Source: Rhodospirillaceae bacterium (GTDB lineage: Bacteria; Pseudomonadota; Gammaproteobacteria; Steroidobacterales; Rariloculaceae). Taken from it: a DNA stretch of 64,000 bases. A model generated the notes under the pieces. The model had not been told where the DNA came from. It worked only from the letters and a program-made list of their open reading frames with translations, and ran no database searches. The stretch is taken from NCBI GenBank assembly GCA_024638465.1, contig JAHEKF010000010.1, positions 1 to 64,000 of the forward strand, in the 5' to 3' direction. Position 1 is the first letter of the stretch. Each line of letters starts with the position of its first letter. Positions 11,405 through 19,611 of the stretch are shown here, in pieces. Made by a program: the position numbers and the translations under genes.

Positions 11405-12064
11405 GTGAACGCTCTACCCGATTCTCCGCCCGAAGACCCGCTGCAAGTAGCTGACTCGTGGCTAACCGAAGCCATTGAAGCGGCGGTGCAGCGGCATCCA
11501 AACGCGATGTCGCTTGCGACTGTTGATGCCGGAGGAAGACCGTCCGCGCGGATCGTACTGCTGAAATACTTCTGTCCTGCGGACGGATTCCTGACCTTCT
11601 ATACCCACTACAAATCGAGGAAGGCGATTGAGATCGAGGCGACCGGCTTCGCGGCTGCCGTCCTGCACTGGGACAAGCTTGGACGGCAAGTCCGGTTCGA
11701 GGGTCCGGTAATGCGCGCGCCGGAGGCGGAGAGCGACGCCTACTTTGCAACCAGGCCACTCGGAAGCCAGATCAACGCCTGGGTCAGCGCTCAAAGCCGT
11801 CCGCTGGACAGTATCGAGTCGCTGATGTCGAGCGCCAGAGAGAAAGCGTTGCAACTCGGTGTAGACCCCGACGGGTCCGCTGCGGGCAACCTTGCCAGAC
11901 CCGCGTTCTGGGGAGGCTATCGCTTGTGGTTCGACGCGCTCGAGTTCTGGCAGGAGGGTGCGGACCGATTCCATGAACGCCTGCGCTATGAACGCGAGCT
12001 GACGGCCCGGGACTCGCACAGCTTCGACGCGGGCCCGTGGAGCTGGCGGCGACTGCAACCATGA
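11405..12064 (+). CDS. pdxH: Pyridoxamine 5'-phosphate oxidase
   Basis: PNAMSLATVDAGGRPSARIVLLK and C-terminal FWGGYRLWFDALEFWQEGADRFHERLRY...SWRRLQP. Confidence 0.95.
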   Translation: MNALPDSPPEDPLQVADSWLTEAIEAAVQRHPNAMSLATVDAGGRPSARIVLLKYFCPADGFLTFYTHYKSRKAIEIEATGFAAAVLHWDKLGRQVRFEGPVMRAPEAESDAYFATRPLGSQINAWVSAQSRPLDSIESLMSSAREKALQLGVDPDGSAAGNLARPAFWGGYRLWFDALEFWQEGADRFHERLRYERELTARDSHSFDAGPWSWRRLQP

Positions 12065-14733
12065 CCCGAAACATTTACCGCACGAGCCTGCTGATCGCGA
12101 CTTCGATGTGGGCGGCGCTTTGCTCGGGACAGCAAGTTGTCGCCGACTTGCAGGAAGGCACCAACATCGCTCTCGCGTTGTCGCCGGACGGTTCCACGAT
12201 CGTCTTCGATCTTCTGGGCCAGCTCTGGTCGCTGCCGATATCCGGCGGCGCCCCGACAGCGCTAACCCCGGAGAACGAAGTCGCAAGAAATCCCCGGTTT
12301 TCTCCCGACGGCTCGCGGCTCGTCTATCAGCGCGAATCGGACGGACAATGGGACATCTGGCTGTTCGATCTCGAGACAGAACAGCCACGGCAGCTGACCG
12401 GGGCGCCCTACCACGACCGCGAGCCCGATTTCTCAGCCGACGGCCGCTCGATCGTTTTTGCATCCAACCGCGCCGGCAGCTTCGACATTTGGGAATATGG
12501 GCTGGATTTCGGTCGCCTGGAGCAGCTCAGCAGGTCGCCTGGCGACTCATCTTCACCGACCGTATCGGATTCCGGCGCGATCGTGTACGCGAACGTAAAC
12601 CGCGACAACTGGTCGCTCGAAGTGCTCGAAGTGGGTGGCTCGAGTTCCGTCATCTATCGATCCGACAACCCGTTGCGAGCACCGAGCTGGAGGCCTGGCG
12701 GCGGTGTAATACTGTTCGCAGAGCAACTGCTCGAATCCGAGAACGCCCTGCGCATGCTTGTCATGTCAGAGGATCCGGTCGTAAAGACGCTGACGGCGGG
12801 AGAAGATGTCTTCGCATTTCGACCGGCATGGCTGTCGCCAGCCGAGTACCTTTATACGGCCGATGGTCGAATCTGGCGCCGAACGATTGCCAGCGTCGAT
12901 CGATCGGCAATCCTGTTCTTCGCTGGCGTCGGCTTGACGCCCGCCGACCACGTCTTACGAACGACCGGACACGCTCCCGCGGGGACTCAGCCTGCTCGCG
13001 GCATTCGCGCGGCATCCGTGTCGCCGAGCGGAGCTTATCGCGCGTTCACGGCGCTCGGTGACCTCTGGCTGCAAAGAGAGACCGGCGAGTCAGTGCGGCT
13101 GACCGATGATGTTTATCTCGAGATCGATCCGACGTTCAGCCCCGACGAGGCCGCCATCGTGTTCGCGAGCGATCGCAGCGGTGAAATGGAGCTGTGGAGA
13201 ACCGACCTCGAGGGCGGCAATCCCGGGCAGCTCACCAATACGACAGGAAAAGCGTTCAGTCCGTCAGTTTCTCCGAACGGAGACCAGATCGCCTTCCTTG
13301 TTAGCGATGGCTTCGGCCCGTGGAGCGAGAGCGAGCTCGTCCTGATGCCCTTCGCTACTGGCGCGAGCCAGCGACGGGTAGCGAACGGCCTCATCGATGC
13401 GAGCGTGCCGCGATGGTCCGGCGATAGCCGGGAAGTCGAAGTGATGGCGTCGCGGCGCGATCCCGTAACAGGAGACACCGTCGCCGGAACGCTCGCGGTC
13501 GATGTGGCAAGCGGCGCGACTCGCTGGGAGTCCGTCGACCGGGACCCGCATTCGGGAGCCCCCGACGACGCGAGCGCAGCGTTCGCGCCACCATCGATCG
13601 AGTGGACACCGAAGGAATCGGTGCACCACTACGTCGTCCAGGTCGACCGGCTGTTCGACGGAGTCGGTACGGACTATCGCCACCACATGGATATCCATGT
13701 GCAGGATGGCCGTATCGTCGACGTCGTTGCCAGAGGCCTGTCACCGCTACCCGCCGATGTGATCGATGCGCGGGATCTCACGATCATTCCCGGACTTATC
13801 GATATTCACACGCACCAGTCCGCGCTGTCCGGTGAGCGCCTCGGGAGAATCTGGCTCGGATACGGTGTCACGACCGTTCGCGAAGTCGACAGTGAGAGCG
13901 GCGACGCGGTTGAACGCCGTGAGGCGTGGGCGAGCGGCCGGCGCCTCGGCCCCCGGTTGCTACTGACGGCGGCGAGCCCGCCCCTCGTCGATCAAAGCCA
14001 GCGCTTCTACGACGTTGTCGAGCTCAACGCCAACCGTTATCCGGGTGCACCCGAAGTCGCAGCGGCAGCGGCACTCGGAATTCCGATCTTCAGCAATCGA
14101 TTGCTACCGGCCGCGAGATTCGGGATAAACGGGCTCGAACACATCGGCGGACGCTCACAGAGACCTTTCGGGCTGGAGCGATCATTGCTGGACCGAACCT
14201 ATCACGACGTCACGCGTATTCTCTCTGCGACGCGAACGGCGGTCGCACCGACGCTGGCCGCGTTCGGCGGCTTCGGCCACCTCGCCGCAGCGCAGCCGGA
14301 GTGGTCGAACGACACCGCGTTCGTGGATTTCTATCTCGACTACGAGCGCAACGCCTGGTTAACCCCGGCCGAAACCCCCAACCGGCTGGCGAGCCTGCAG
14401 CGCACGGTGGCGGATCTCGTTCGTTCCGGTGGCCGCGTCGCTGCCGGCAGCGACGCGCCGTTCGTGCCCTATGGACTCGGACTGCACGCGGAGCTCGCGC
14501 TTTTGTCCGATGCCGGGCTCGCGAACGACCAGGTACTCAGACTCGCTACCGCTAACGCCGCGCTGGCACTGGGTCTGGAGCGCGAACTCGGCACGATTGA
14601 AGCCGGGAAGCATGCGGATTTCGTCGTGCTCCGGGGCGATCCGCTGACGCGAATTTCCGATACGCTCCGCATCGAGGCCACGGTAAAAGCCGGAGAATGG
14701 CTCACGCGAGAAAGCCTTATGGATGCGCCTTGA
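12061..14733 (+). CDS. Secreted amidohydrolase with N-terminal TolB/PD40 beta-propeller repeats
   Basis: Signal peptide; repeated FSPDGSRLVYQRES/FSADGRSIVFASNR units; metal-binding IPGLIDIHTHQSALSG, GLEHIGG, AAGSDAPFVPYG. Confidence 0.88.
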   Translation: MTRNIYRTSLLIATSMWAALCSGQQVVADLQEGTNIALALSPDGSTIVFDLLGQLWSLPISGGAPTALTPENEVARNPRFSPDGSRLVYQRESDGQWDIWLFDLETEQPRQLTGAPYHDREPDFSADGRSIVFASNRAGSFDIWEYGLDFGRLEQLSRSPGDSSSPTVSDSGAIVYANVNRDNWSLEVLEVGGSSSVIYRSDNPLRAPSWRPGGGVILFAEQLLESENALRMLVMSEDPVVKTLTAGEDVFAFRPAWLSPAEYLYTADGRIWRRTIASVDRSAILFFAGVGLTPADHVLRTTGHAPAGTQPARGIRAASVSPSGAYRAFTALGDLWLQRETGESVRLTDDVYLEIDPTFSPDEAAIVFASDRSGEMELWRTDLEGGNPGQLTNTTGKAFSPSVSPNGDQIAFLVSDGFGPWSESELVLMPFATGASQRRVANGLIDASVPRWSGDSREVEVMASRRDPVTGDTVAGTLAVDVASGATRWESVDRDPHSGAPDDASAAFAPPSIEWTPKESVHHYVVQVDRLFDGVGTDYRHHMDIHVQDGRIVDVVARGLSPLPADVIDARDLTIIPGLIDIHTHQSALSGERLGRIWLGYGVTTVREVDSESGDAVERREAWASGRRLGPRLLLTAASPPLVDQSQRFYDVVELNANRYPGAPEVAAAAALGIPIFSNRLLPAARFGINGLEHIGGRSQRPFGLERSLLDRTYHDVTRILSATRTAVAPTLAAFGGFGHLAAAQPEWSNDTAFVDFYLDYERNAWLTPAETPNRLASLQRTVADLVRSGGRVAAGSDAPFVPYGLGLHAELALLSDAGLANDQVLRLATANAALALGLERELGTIEAGKHADFVVLRGDPLTRISDTLRIEATVKAGEWLTRESLMDAP

Positions 14734-14953
14734 TCGCAAAAAAGTGCCGACACCGGGTCGTTCGAGCTTCGCGCGAGCCGGTCGCAAAAATCTGCGCACC
14801 CTTATAAATCAGTTAGATACCGTGTCTTTATAAGATGATATCCAGAAAACTTATGTAAGATGAAGCAGCGAGACTGAGTCTAAGCTCGCCCCCCGGCACC
14901 GCATGCCGTTCGTTCGTTCTTTCGTAACATACTGTTTATTAAGTAATTATCGA

Positions 14954-14959
14954 TATGAT
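14954..14959 (+). promoter_or_regulatory. Candidate -10 element (TATGAT) for the A-rich sRNA
   Basis: TATGAT in an AT-rich pocket (TGTTTATTAAGTAATTATCGATATGAT) of an otherwise GC-rich region; no good -35 seen. Confidence 0.3.
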
Positions 14960-14965
14960 TTTGGA

Positions 14966-15260
14966 GCTGACGCGGGTCGCGGCGCCGCCTCGTCAGGCGA
15001 TCCCGACAGTGTCAAGATCGAAAAGCGGTGCGAGACCGAGCGTGCTTCTGTTAGATTTAGAGCTTAACAATAAGAATGAGAACGAGAATAAGAAGAAGAC
15101 GTTACAGGCTGTTATAGCAATAAAAGAAAAGGTTGGAACGCTTAAAAACAATAATTATTCGAGCGGAAAAAACCGGCAGCCAGGCCGCATATTTGAAACC
15201 GTAAACTCCGATAACAACAACAATCTAACCCGGCGCTCCCACCGCCGGGTTTTCTTTTTT
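14966..15260 (+). ncRNA. Candidate A-rich small RNA, possibly an Hfq-titrating CrcZ-like RNA
   Basis: Five 12-nt A-rich tracts that parse as (ARN)4 (15066-15077, 15087-15098, 15119-15130, 15144-15155, 15213-15224), then an intrinsic terminator at 15227-15260. No credible ORF. The 5' end is a guess from a TATGAT element. Confidence 0.5.
15227..15260 (+). terminator. Rho-independent terminator of the candidate sRNA
   Basis: AACCCGGCG-CTCCCAC-CGCCGGGTT (9 bp stem) followed by a T-rich tract TTTCTTTTTT. Confidence 0.88.
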
Positions 15261-15368
15261 CAGGGTCCTGAAATCTCCCGAACTGTGACCCCTGACGCCG
15301 CGACCGTTCGGCCGCAATGATTGACTGTGTCTCCGACCGAGCCGATTTGAATAATCAGTGGACCGCCG

Positions 15369-16148
15369 ATGTTCAGGAAAATTCGGGTCTTGATTCTTAT
15401 TTACATCCTGGCGTTCGTTGCGATCGGGAATTTTCTGTCGTCCGCAAGGACCACTGACTGGAACGAAACACTGTGGGTCGACGTCTACCCGATCAACGCG
15501 GATAACAGCGCGAGAACGCAAGCCTATATCGATAATCTCGAGTCGGACGACTTCGACCAGATCGAAACGTATTTCTCGCGAGAAGCCTCACGTTACGGTG
15601 TGGCGATCGAACGGCCGTTCAGAGTCGAGCTCGGGCCACAAGTCGACAACGATATCCCCGAACTTCCTGCGCAGCCGTCGATATTCGGCACGATGATCTG
15701 GAGTCTGAAAATGCGCTGGTACGCTGCGACGGTCGATCGCGGCGAGGGCCGACCGAGACCCGACATCAAACTGTTCGCGCTCTATTTCGACGAAAACGAT
15801 GCCTCGGTTCTCGACCGCTCAACCGCTCTCGAGCGTGGCCTGATCGCGGTCGCAAACGTCTTCGCCGGAAACGCCAGTACCGGCCCGAATCAGGTCGTAA
15901 TGGCGCATGAGCTTCTACACACGCTGGGCGCGACCGACAAATACAGTCTCGCGACGAACTTGCCGATCTACCCTTACGGTTACGCAGCGCCGGAGCGGCG
16001 CCCGCTCTACCCGCAAATCGACGCGGAGCTCATGGCGGGGCGAATTCCAATCGACGATGGACGGGCGAAGATTCCGTCCGGTCTGGATGACACGCTGATA
16101 GGTGTCCTGACAGCTGCGGAGATTGGTTGGCGAGAAAGCGTTCTGTAG
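15369..16148 (+). CDS. Membrane-anchored putative zinc metalloprotease of unknown family
   Basis: N-terminal TM helix and VVMAHELLHTLGATDKY (HExxHxxG motif). Confidence 0.7.
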   Translation: MFRKIRVLILIYILAFVAIGNFLSSARTTDWNETLWVDVYPINADNSARTQAYIDNLESDDFDQIETYFSREASRYGVAIERPFRVELGPQVDNDIPELPAQPSIFGTMIWSLKMRWYAATVDRGEGRPRPDIKLFALYFDENDASVLDRSTALERGLIAVANVFAGNASTGPNQVVMAHELLHTLGATDKYSLATNLPIYPYGYAAPERRPLYPQIDAELMAGRIPIDDGRAKIPSGLDDTLIGVLTAAEIGWRESVL

Positions 16149-16199
16149 ACATCGCCGACGCCTGTATGATTGGCGATCCCGAACAGAATGAGGTTCTCG

Positions 16200-16760
16200 A
16201 TGGCGAACCGGCTGACCAAAATCTACACACGTAGCGGCGACCAGGGAACGACGGGCCTCGCGAACGGTGATCGCGTCGCCAAGTCGAGTGCGCGAATCGA
16301 GGCGTTCGGCACGATCGACGAGACGAATAGCGCGATCGGACTCGTGCTCAGCGATTCGGACCTGCCGCCGGCGGTGCGCAGCAACCTGAGCCGAATACAG
16401 GATGAGCTCTTCGATCTCGGCGCGGAGCTCGCGCTTCCGGGTCACCTTGCGATCACGCCTGAGCGTGTTGCGCGCCTGGAATCCGATCTCGACAGCTTCA
16501 ACGCCGATCTTCCGCCGCTGAAGGATTTCGTATTACCGGCTGGAAGTCCCGCCGCGGCAGCCTGCCACCTCGCTCGCGCCATTTGCCGCCGCGCAGAACG
16601 GTGCGCGTGGACTTTCGCGGAGGAAGCCGAGGTCAATCCCGAACTGCTGAAGTATCTGAATCGGTTGTCGGATCTGCTGTTCGTCATCGCCCGCATTCTC
16701 GCCCGTCAGGCGGGAGCGTCCGAAGTGCTGTGGAGCTCGGGCCGTAACGCTGCAGACTAG
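16200..16760 (+). CDS. PduO-type cob(I)yrinic acid a,c-diamide adenosyltransferase
   Basis: KIYTRSGDQGTTGLANGDRVAKSSARIEAFGTIDETNSAIGL, RxxCRRAER and YLNRLSDLLFVIAR motifs. Confidence 0.93.
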   Translation: MANRLTKIYTRSGDQGTTGLANGDRVAKSSARIEAFGTIDETNSAIGLVLSDSDLPPAVRSNLSRIQDELFDLGAELALPGHLAITPERVARLESDLDSFNADLPPLKDFVLPAGSPAAAACHLARAICRRAERCAWTFAEEAEVNPELLKYLNRLSDLLFVIARILARQAGASEVLWSSGRNAAD

Positions 16761-16773
16761 GCTCCAGCGTGGG

Positions 16774-17661
16774 TCACACGGCCCAGCCGAACATCGTCAT
16801 GACCGCGATCACCGTGACCCAGATAAACAGCGTTCGCGTTACGAGACGCATTGCGTTTCGCGCGGCCGCGCTCGAATTCGGCGGCTCCGCCAGAGATCCC
16901 GCCATTGCGGCCTTCCCGACATGGGCAACGACTTCATCGTTGCTGCGATGGAACGGCAAATCGGAATGTAGCTCGTAGCTTCGCCAGCTGTTGAACGCAT
17001 CGTCGAAGCTGCCGCTCAACGCGTATCCCAGGACGGCAAGCCGGGCGGGGACCCAGACGAGAATACCGTGTACGGTCTCTACAGCGCTCAACGCCGCGGC
17101 TGGCGCCTCCGGGTTACGACCGGACTCATACGCTGCGCGATGCCGAAACAGATCGCTCACCCTGAACAGCCATGCGCCGACAGGGCCGAGCAGAATGAAC
17201 CAGAATACAACGCCGAAGATCCTGTTCGTCGCCTGAATGAATATCGCGTCCTCGACCGCATCGATGTCGCTCGACCCCGAGTGATCGCCTTCGCACAGCT
17301 CGGTCAGGATCTCTTCCGAGCGCTCGTTGTCACCGCTCGAAAGGGCGCTGCAATATTCGTCTACCTCAGTGCCGAGATCCCGCGGTCCGAGGCAAAAGAA
17401 CACAACGAGAACCGCGAACAGCAGATAGGGCAAATCCCAGATCGCGGTACCGCGAATAACCATGCTTGCCCAAAGGACGGGAATCAACGGCAGCGAAAGG
17501 ATCAGAACGATGGCGACGTAGGTGAAAAAAGCGTTCATACGCTTGAGCCGCTCGAGGCCGAAATCAAAATAGGCGTCGAACCAGTTCAGCTCGCGAAGAT
17601 GCAGAATCTGCGTAGCGAGATGCTCCAACCCCAGGCCGAGAATAAGCGCAATCAGCTTCAT
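16774..17661 (-). CDS. ampE: AmpE-like regulatory signalling modulator (membrane protein)
   Basis: Multi-TM protein directly downstream of ampD on the same strand; overall AmpE-like pattern. Confidence 0.8.
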   Translation of the reverse strand: MKLIALILGLGLEHLATQILHLRELNWFDAYFDFGLERLKRMNAFFTYVAIVLILSLPLIPVLWASMVIRGTAIWDLPYLLFAVLVVFFCLGPRDLGTEVDEYCSALSSGDNERSEEILTELCEGDHSGSSDIDAVEDAIFIQATNRIFGVVFWFILLGPVGAWLFRVSDLFRHRAAYESGRNPEAPAAALSAVETVHGILVWVPARLAVLGYALSGSFDDAFNSWRSYELHSDLPFHRSNDEVVAHVGKAAMAGSLAEPPNSSAAARNAMRLVTRTLFIWVTVIAVMTMFGWAV

Positions 17662-17673
17662 TTCGAATTCCGG

Positions 17674-18225
17674 TCAGGACTCGAGAAGACGGTAGAGCAA
17701 CTTCCAGTCGAACACGTCTCCCGGGTCGGTCTTTCTACCCGGTGCGATGTCGCTGTGACCGACGATTTCAGCATCCTGAAGCGAAGGATAGGCGCGTCTC
17801 AACAGGGCGACAAGGTCGGCGAGGCATCGATACTGGATCTCCTCGTAGGCGCAGTCATCCGTACCTTCCAGCTCGATCCCTATCGAGAAATCGTTACATT
17901 GCTCGCGATCGCGATAGCACGATACACCCGCGTGCCATGCTCGCGCATTAAAAGGAACATACTGAGTGAGGCTGCCGTCGCGTGCGATGAAAACGTGGCT
18001 CGAGACCCGAAGATCTACGATCTTCTCGTAGTAGGGGTCCTCCGAGGCATCGAGCGAGTTGCAAAAGAGCTGATCGATACCGGAGCCGCCGAACTTTCCC
18101 GGGGGCAAGCTGATACCGTGCACGACGATCAGTTCGAGATTGGCATCGACGGGCCTCGCGTCACAGTTCGGTGATTCGACGCGTCGTACGTCTATCAACC
18201 ACCCGGTATCAGTGTCGATTCGCAT
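17674..18225 (-). CDS. ampD: 1,6-anhydro-N-acetylmuramyl-L-alanine amidase AmpD
   Basis: Amidase_2 motifs LIVVHGISLPPGKFGG, SSHVFIARDGSLTQYVPFNARAWHAG, GIELEG, VGHSDIAPGRKTDPG. Start trimmed to MRIDTDTGW. Confidence 0.94.
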   Translation of the reverse strand: MRIDTDTGWLIDVRRVESPNCDARPVDANLELIVVHGISLPPGKFGGSGIDQLFCNSLDASEDPYYEKIVDLRVSSHVFIARDGSLTQYVPFNARAWHAGVSCYRDREQCNDFSIGIELEGTDDCAYEEIQYRCLADLVALLRRAYPSLQDAEIVGHSDIAPGRKTDPGDVFDWKLLYRLLES

Positions 18226-18382
18226 CAGCTTCCATTCCCGGACAATCAACGCGGCGATCGTTTCGTCCAACACACACGCGAACGGCTCAAAAGCCGATAA
18301 CGCGGCTCGATTGACTCGAACGCCCTGATGACTATATACCACGCATCTCACGCGTCTATTGTCTAACCCGCGAGACACGCCG

Positions 18383-19141
18383 ATGAAGAAGAAGAATCGC
18401 CGAACGCCTCGCGTGTTCATGGATACGAATCTGGATTCCGATACTGCGGAATTGAACGCGGACCGCGCCCGGTATCTCCGCAGCGTCCTGCGCCTACAGA
18501 CAGCCGACACCATCGTCGTTTTCAACGGCAACGGGACCGAACGCAGTGCCGTGATCGAAATGATTTCGCGTGACCGGGCAATCGTCAGACTTACGGACCG
18601 GCACGCGCCGATTGCCGAGTCTGGCTTGCGAATCGTGTTGCTGCAGGCGCTCGTGAAATCGGATGCGATGGACCAGATAGTGCAGAAATCGGCCGAACTG
18701 GGCGTGGCCAGGATAGTTCCTGTCACTACGGAGTTTTCGGTCGTCAAGCTGTCGGATGAGCGCGCGGAACGACGTGTCGCGCATTGGCAGAAAATCGCGA
18801 TCAGCGCCTGCGAACAGTGTGGCCGACATCGTCCACCGCTTATCGCGCCACCACGCTCGCTTGCCGGGAGCCTCGCGTCGTTGAACGACGAGTGCTCCAG
18901 GATCGCTCTGCACGTGCATGGCGCAGCCAGTCTCGCCCGCTCGACGCAGTCCGCCCCGGACGCCCTGAGCATCGCGCTATTGATTGGTCCGGAAGGCGGC
19001 CTCAGCGAATCGGATCTCCAGCACGCGGCAGCCGCCGGCTTCCGAATGGCGACACTGGGCCCGAGAATTCTACGCTCGGAAACCGCAGCGATCTCGGCAT
19101 GCGCGATCCTGCAATCCGGATGGGGCGACCTGTCAGCTTAA
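18383..19141 (+). CDS. rsmE: 16S rRNA (uracil(1498)-N(3))-methyltransferase
   Basis: LLIGPEGGLSESD and LGPRILRSETAAISA motifs of RsmE. Confidence 0.92.
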   Translation: MKKKNRRTPRVFMDTNLDSDTAELNADRARYLRSVLRLQTADTIVVFNGNGTERSAVIEMISRDRAIVRLTDRHAPIAESGLRIVLLQALVKSDAMDQIVQKSAELGVARIVPVTTEFSVVKLSDERAERRVAHWQKIAISACEQCGRHRPPLIAPPRSLAGSLASLNDECSRIALHVHGAASLARSTQSAPDALSIALLIGPEGGLSESDLQHAAAAGFRMATLGPRILRSETAAISACAILQSGWGDLSA

Positions 19142-19611
19142 GCTGCGATCTTCGAAATCATGGTCTCCAGCCGTTCCATGTCCGGCACGAGCGGATACTC
19201 GTTGATCATGCGCGTACGGCAGAGGACCGGCTGCTCTTCTGCCCAGGGCTGCTCGGTTTCGAGAGACAGGACATCGCCGTTTACGCGAACGAGTTGCGGA
19301 AACCCTTGCGTGATGAGACCGAAATACCCTGTCGAGAGATCGCAGCCTATGGCGTGAAACACAACGATTCTGGTTCTGCCTGCGCGGTTCTCTACCTCAT
19401 CTCCGGAGATTGCTTCGAACGATACGACAGGCACACGCCGGCCGCTCCATTCGACTTTACCGAGGTACCAGATCGGCAGCTGATCGTTCTGCTTCGGGCG
19501 CTCCGGAGTCGTATACGAGATTACCTCGGCAACGCAGACGCGAGGTACCAGAAGGCGTTCTCCGGAAAGCGGTATCAATAGGCTGTAGAGCTCCGTGGAA
19601 GCGGTGCTCAT
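19138..19611 (-). CDS. CheW-like protein of the Chp cluster (ChpC-like)
   Basis: 157 aa CheW-domain pattern; ATGA overlap with the upstream chpA-like gene. Confidence 0.75.
   Translation of the reverse strand: MSTASTELYSLLIPLSGERLLVPRVCVAEVISYTTPERPKQNDQLPIWYLGKVEWSGRRVPVVSFEAISGDEVENRAGRTRIVVFHAIGCDLSTGYFGLITQGFPQLVRVNGDVLSLETEQPWAEEQPVLCRTRMINEYPLVPDMERLETMISKIAA

Noticed and set aside
11462-12463. 333-aa minus-strand ORF opposite pdxH
   Set aside because: Arg/Ala/Ser-rich shadow ORF; pdxH on the plus strand has full family motifs.
14890-14915. Possible sigma54 promoter (CGGCACCGCATGCCG) upstream of the sRNA
   Set aside because: Only the -24 half resembles the consensus; the GG-N10-GC spacing is not met.
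14930-14945. LexA box (TACTGTTTAT...)
   Set aside because: The second half-site CAG at the required CTG-N10-CAG spacing is absent here and at 46.6 kb.
14955-15320. ORF of 121 aa (MILELTRVAAPP...NNKNENENKKK...) across the candidate sRNA
   Set aside because: It reads through the intrinsic terminator stem, has an Asn/Lys/Glu-rich composition caused by the A-rich tracts, and shows no family or ribosome-binding site.
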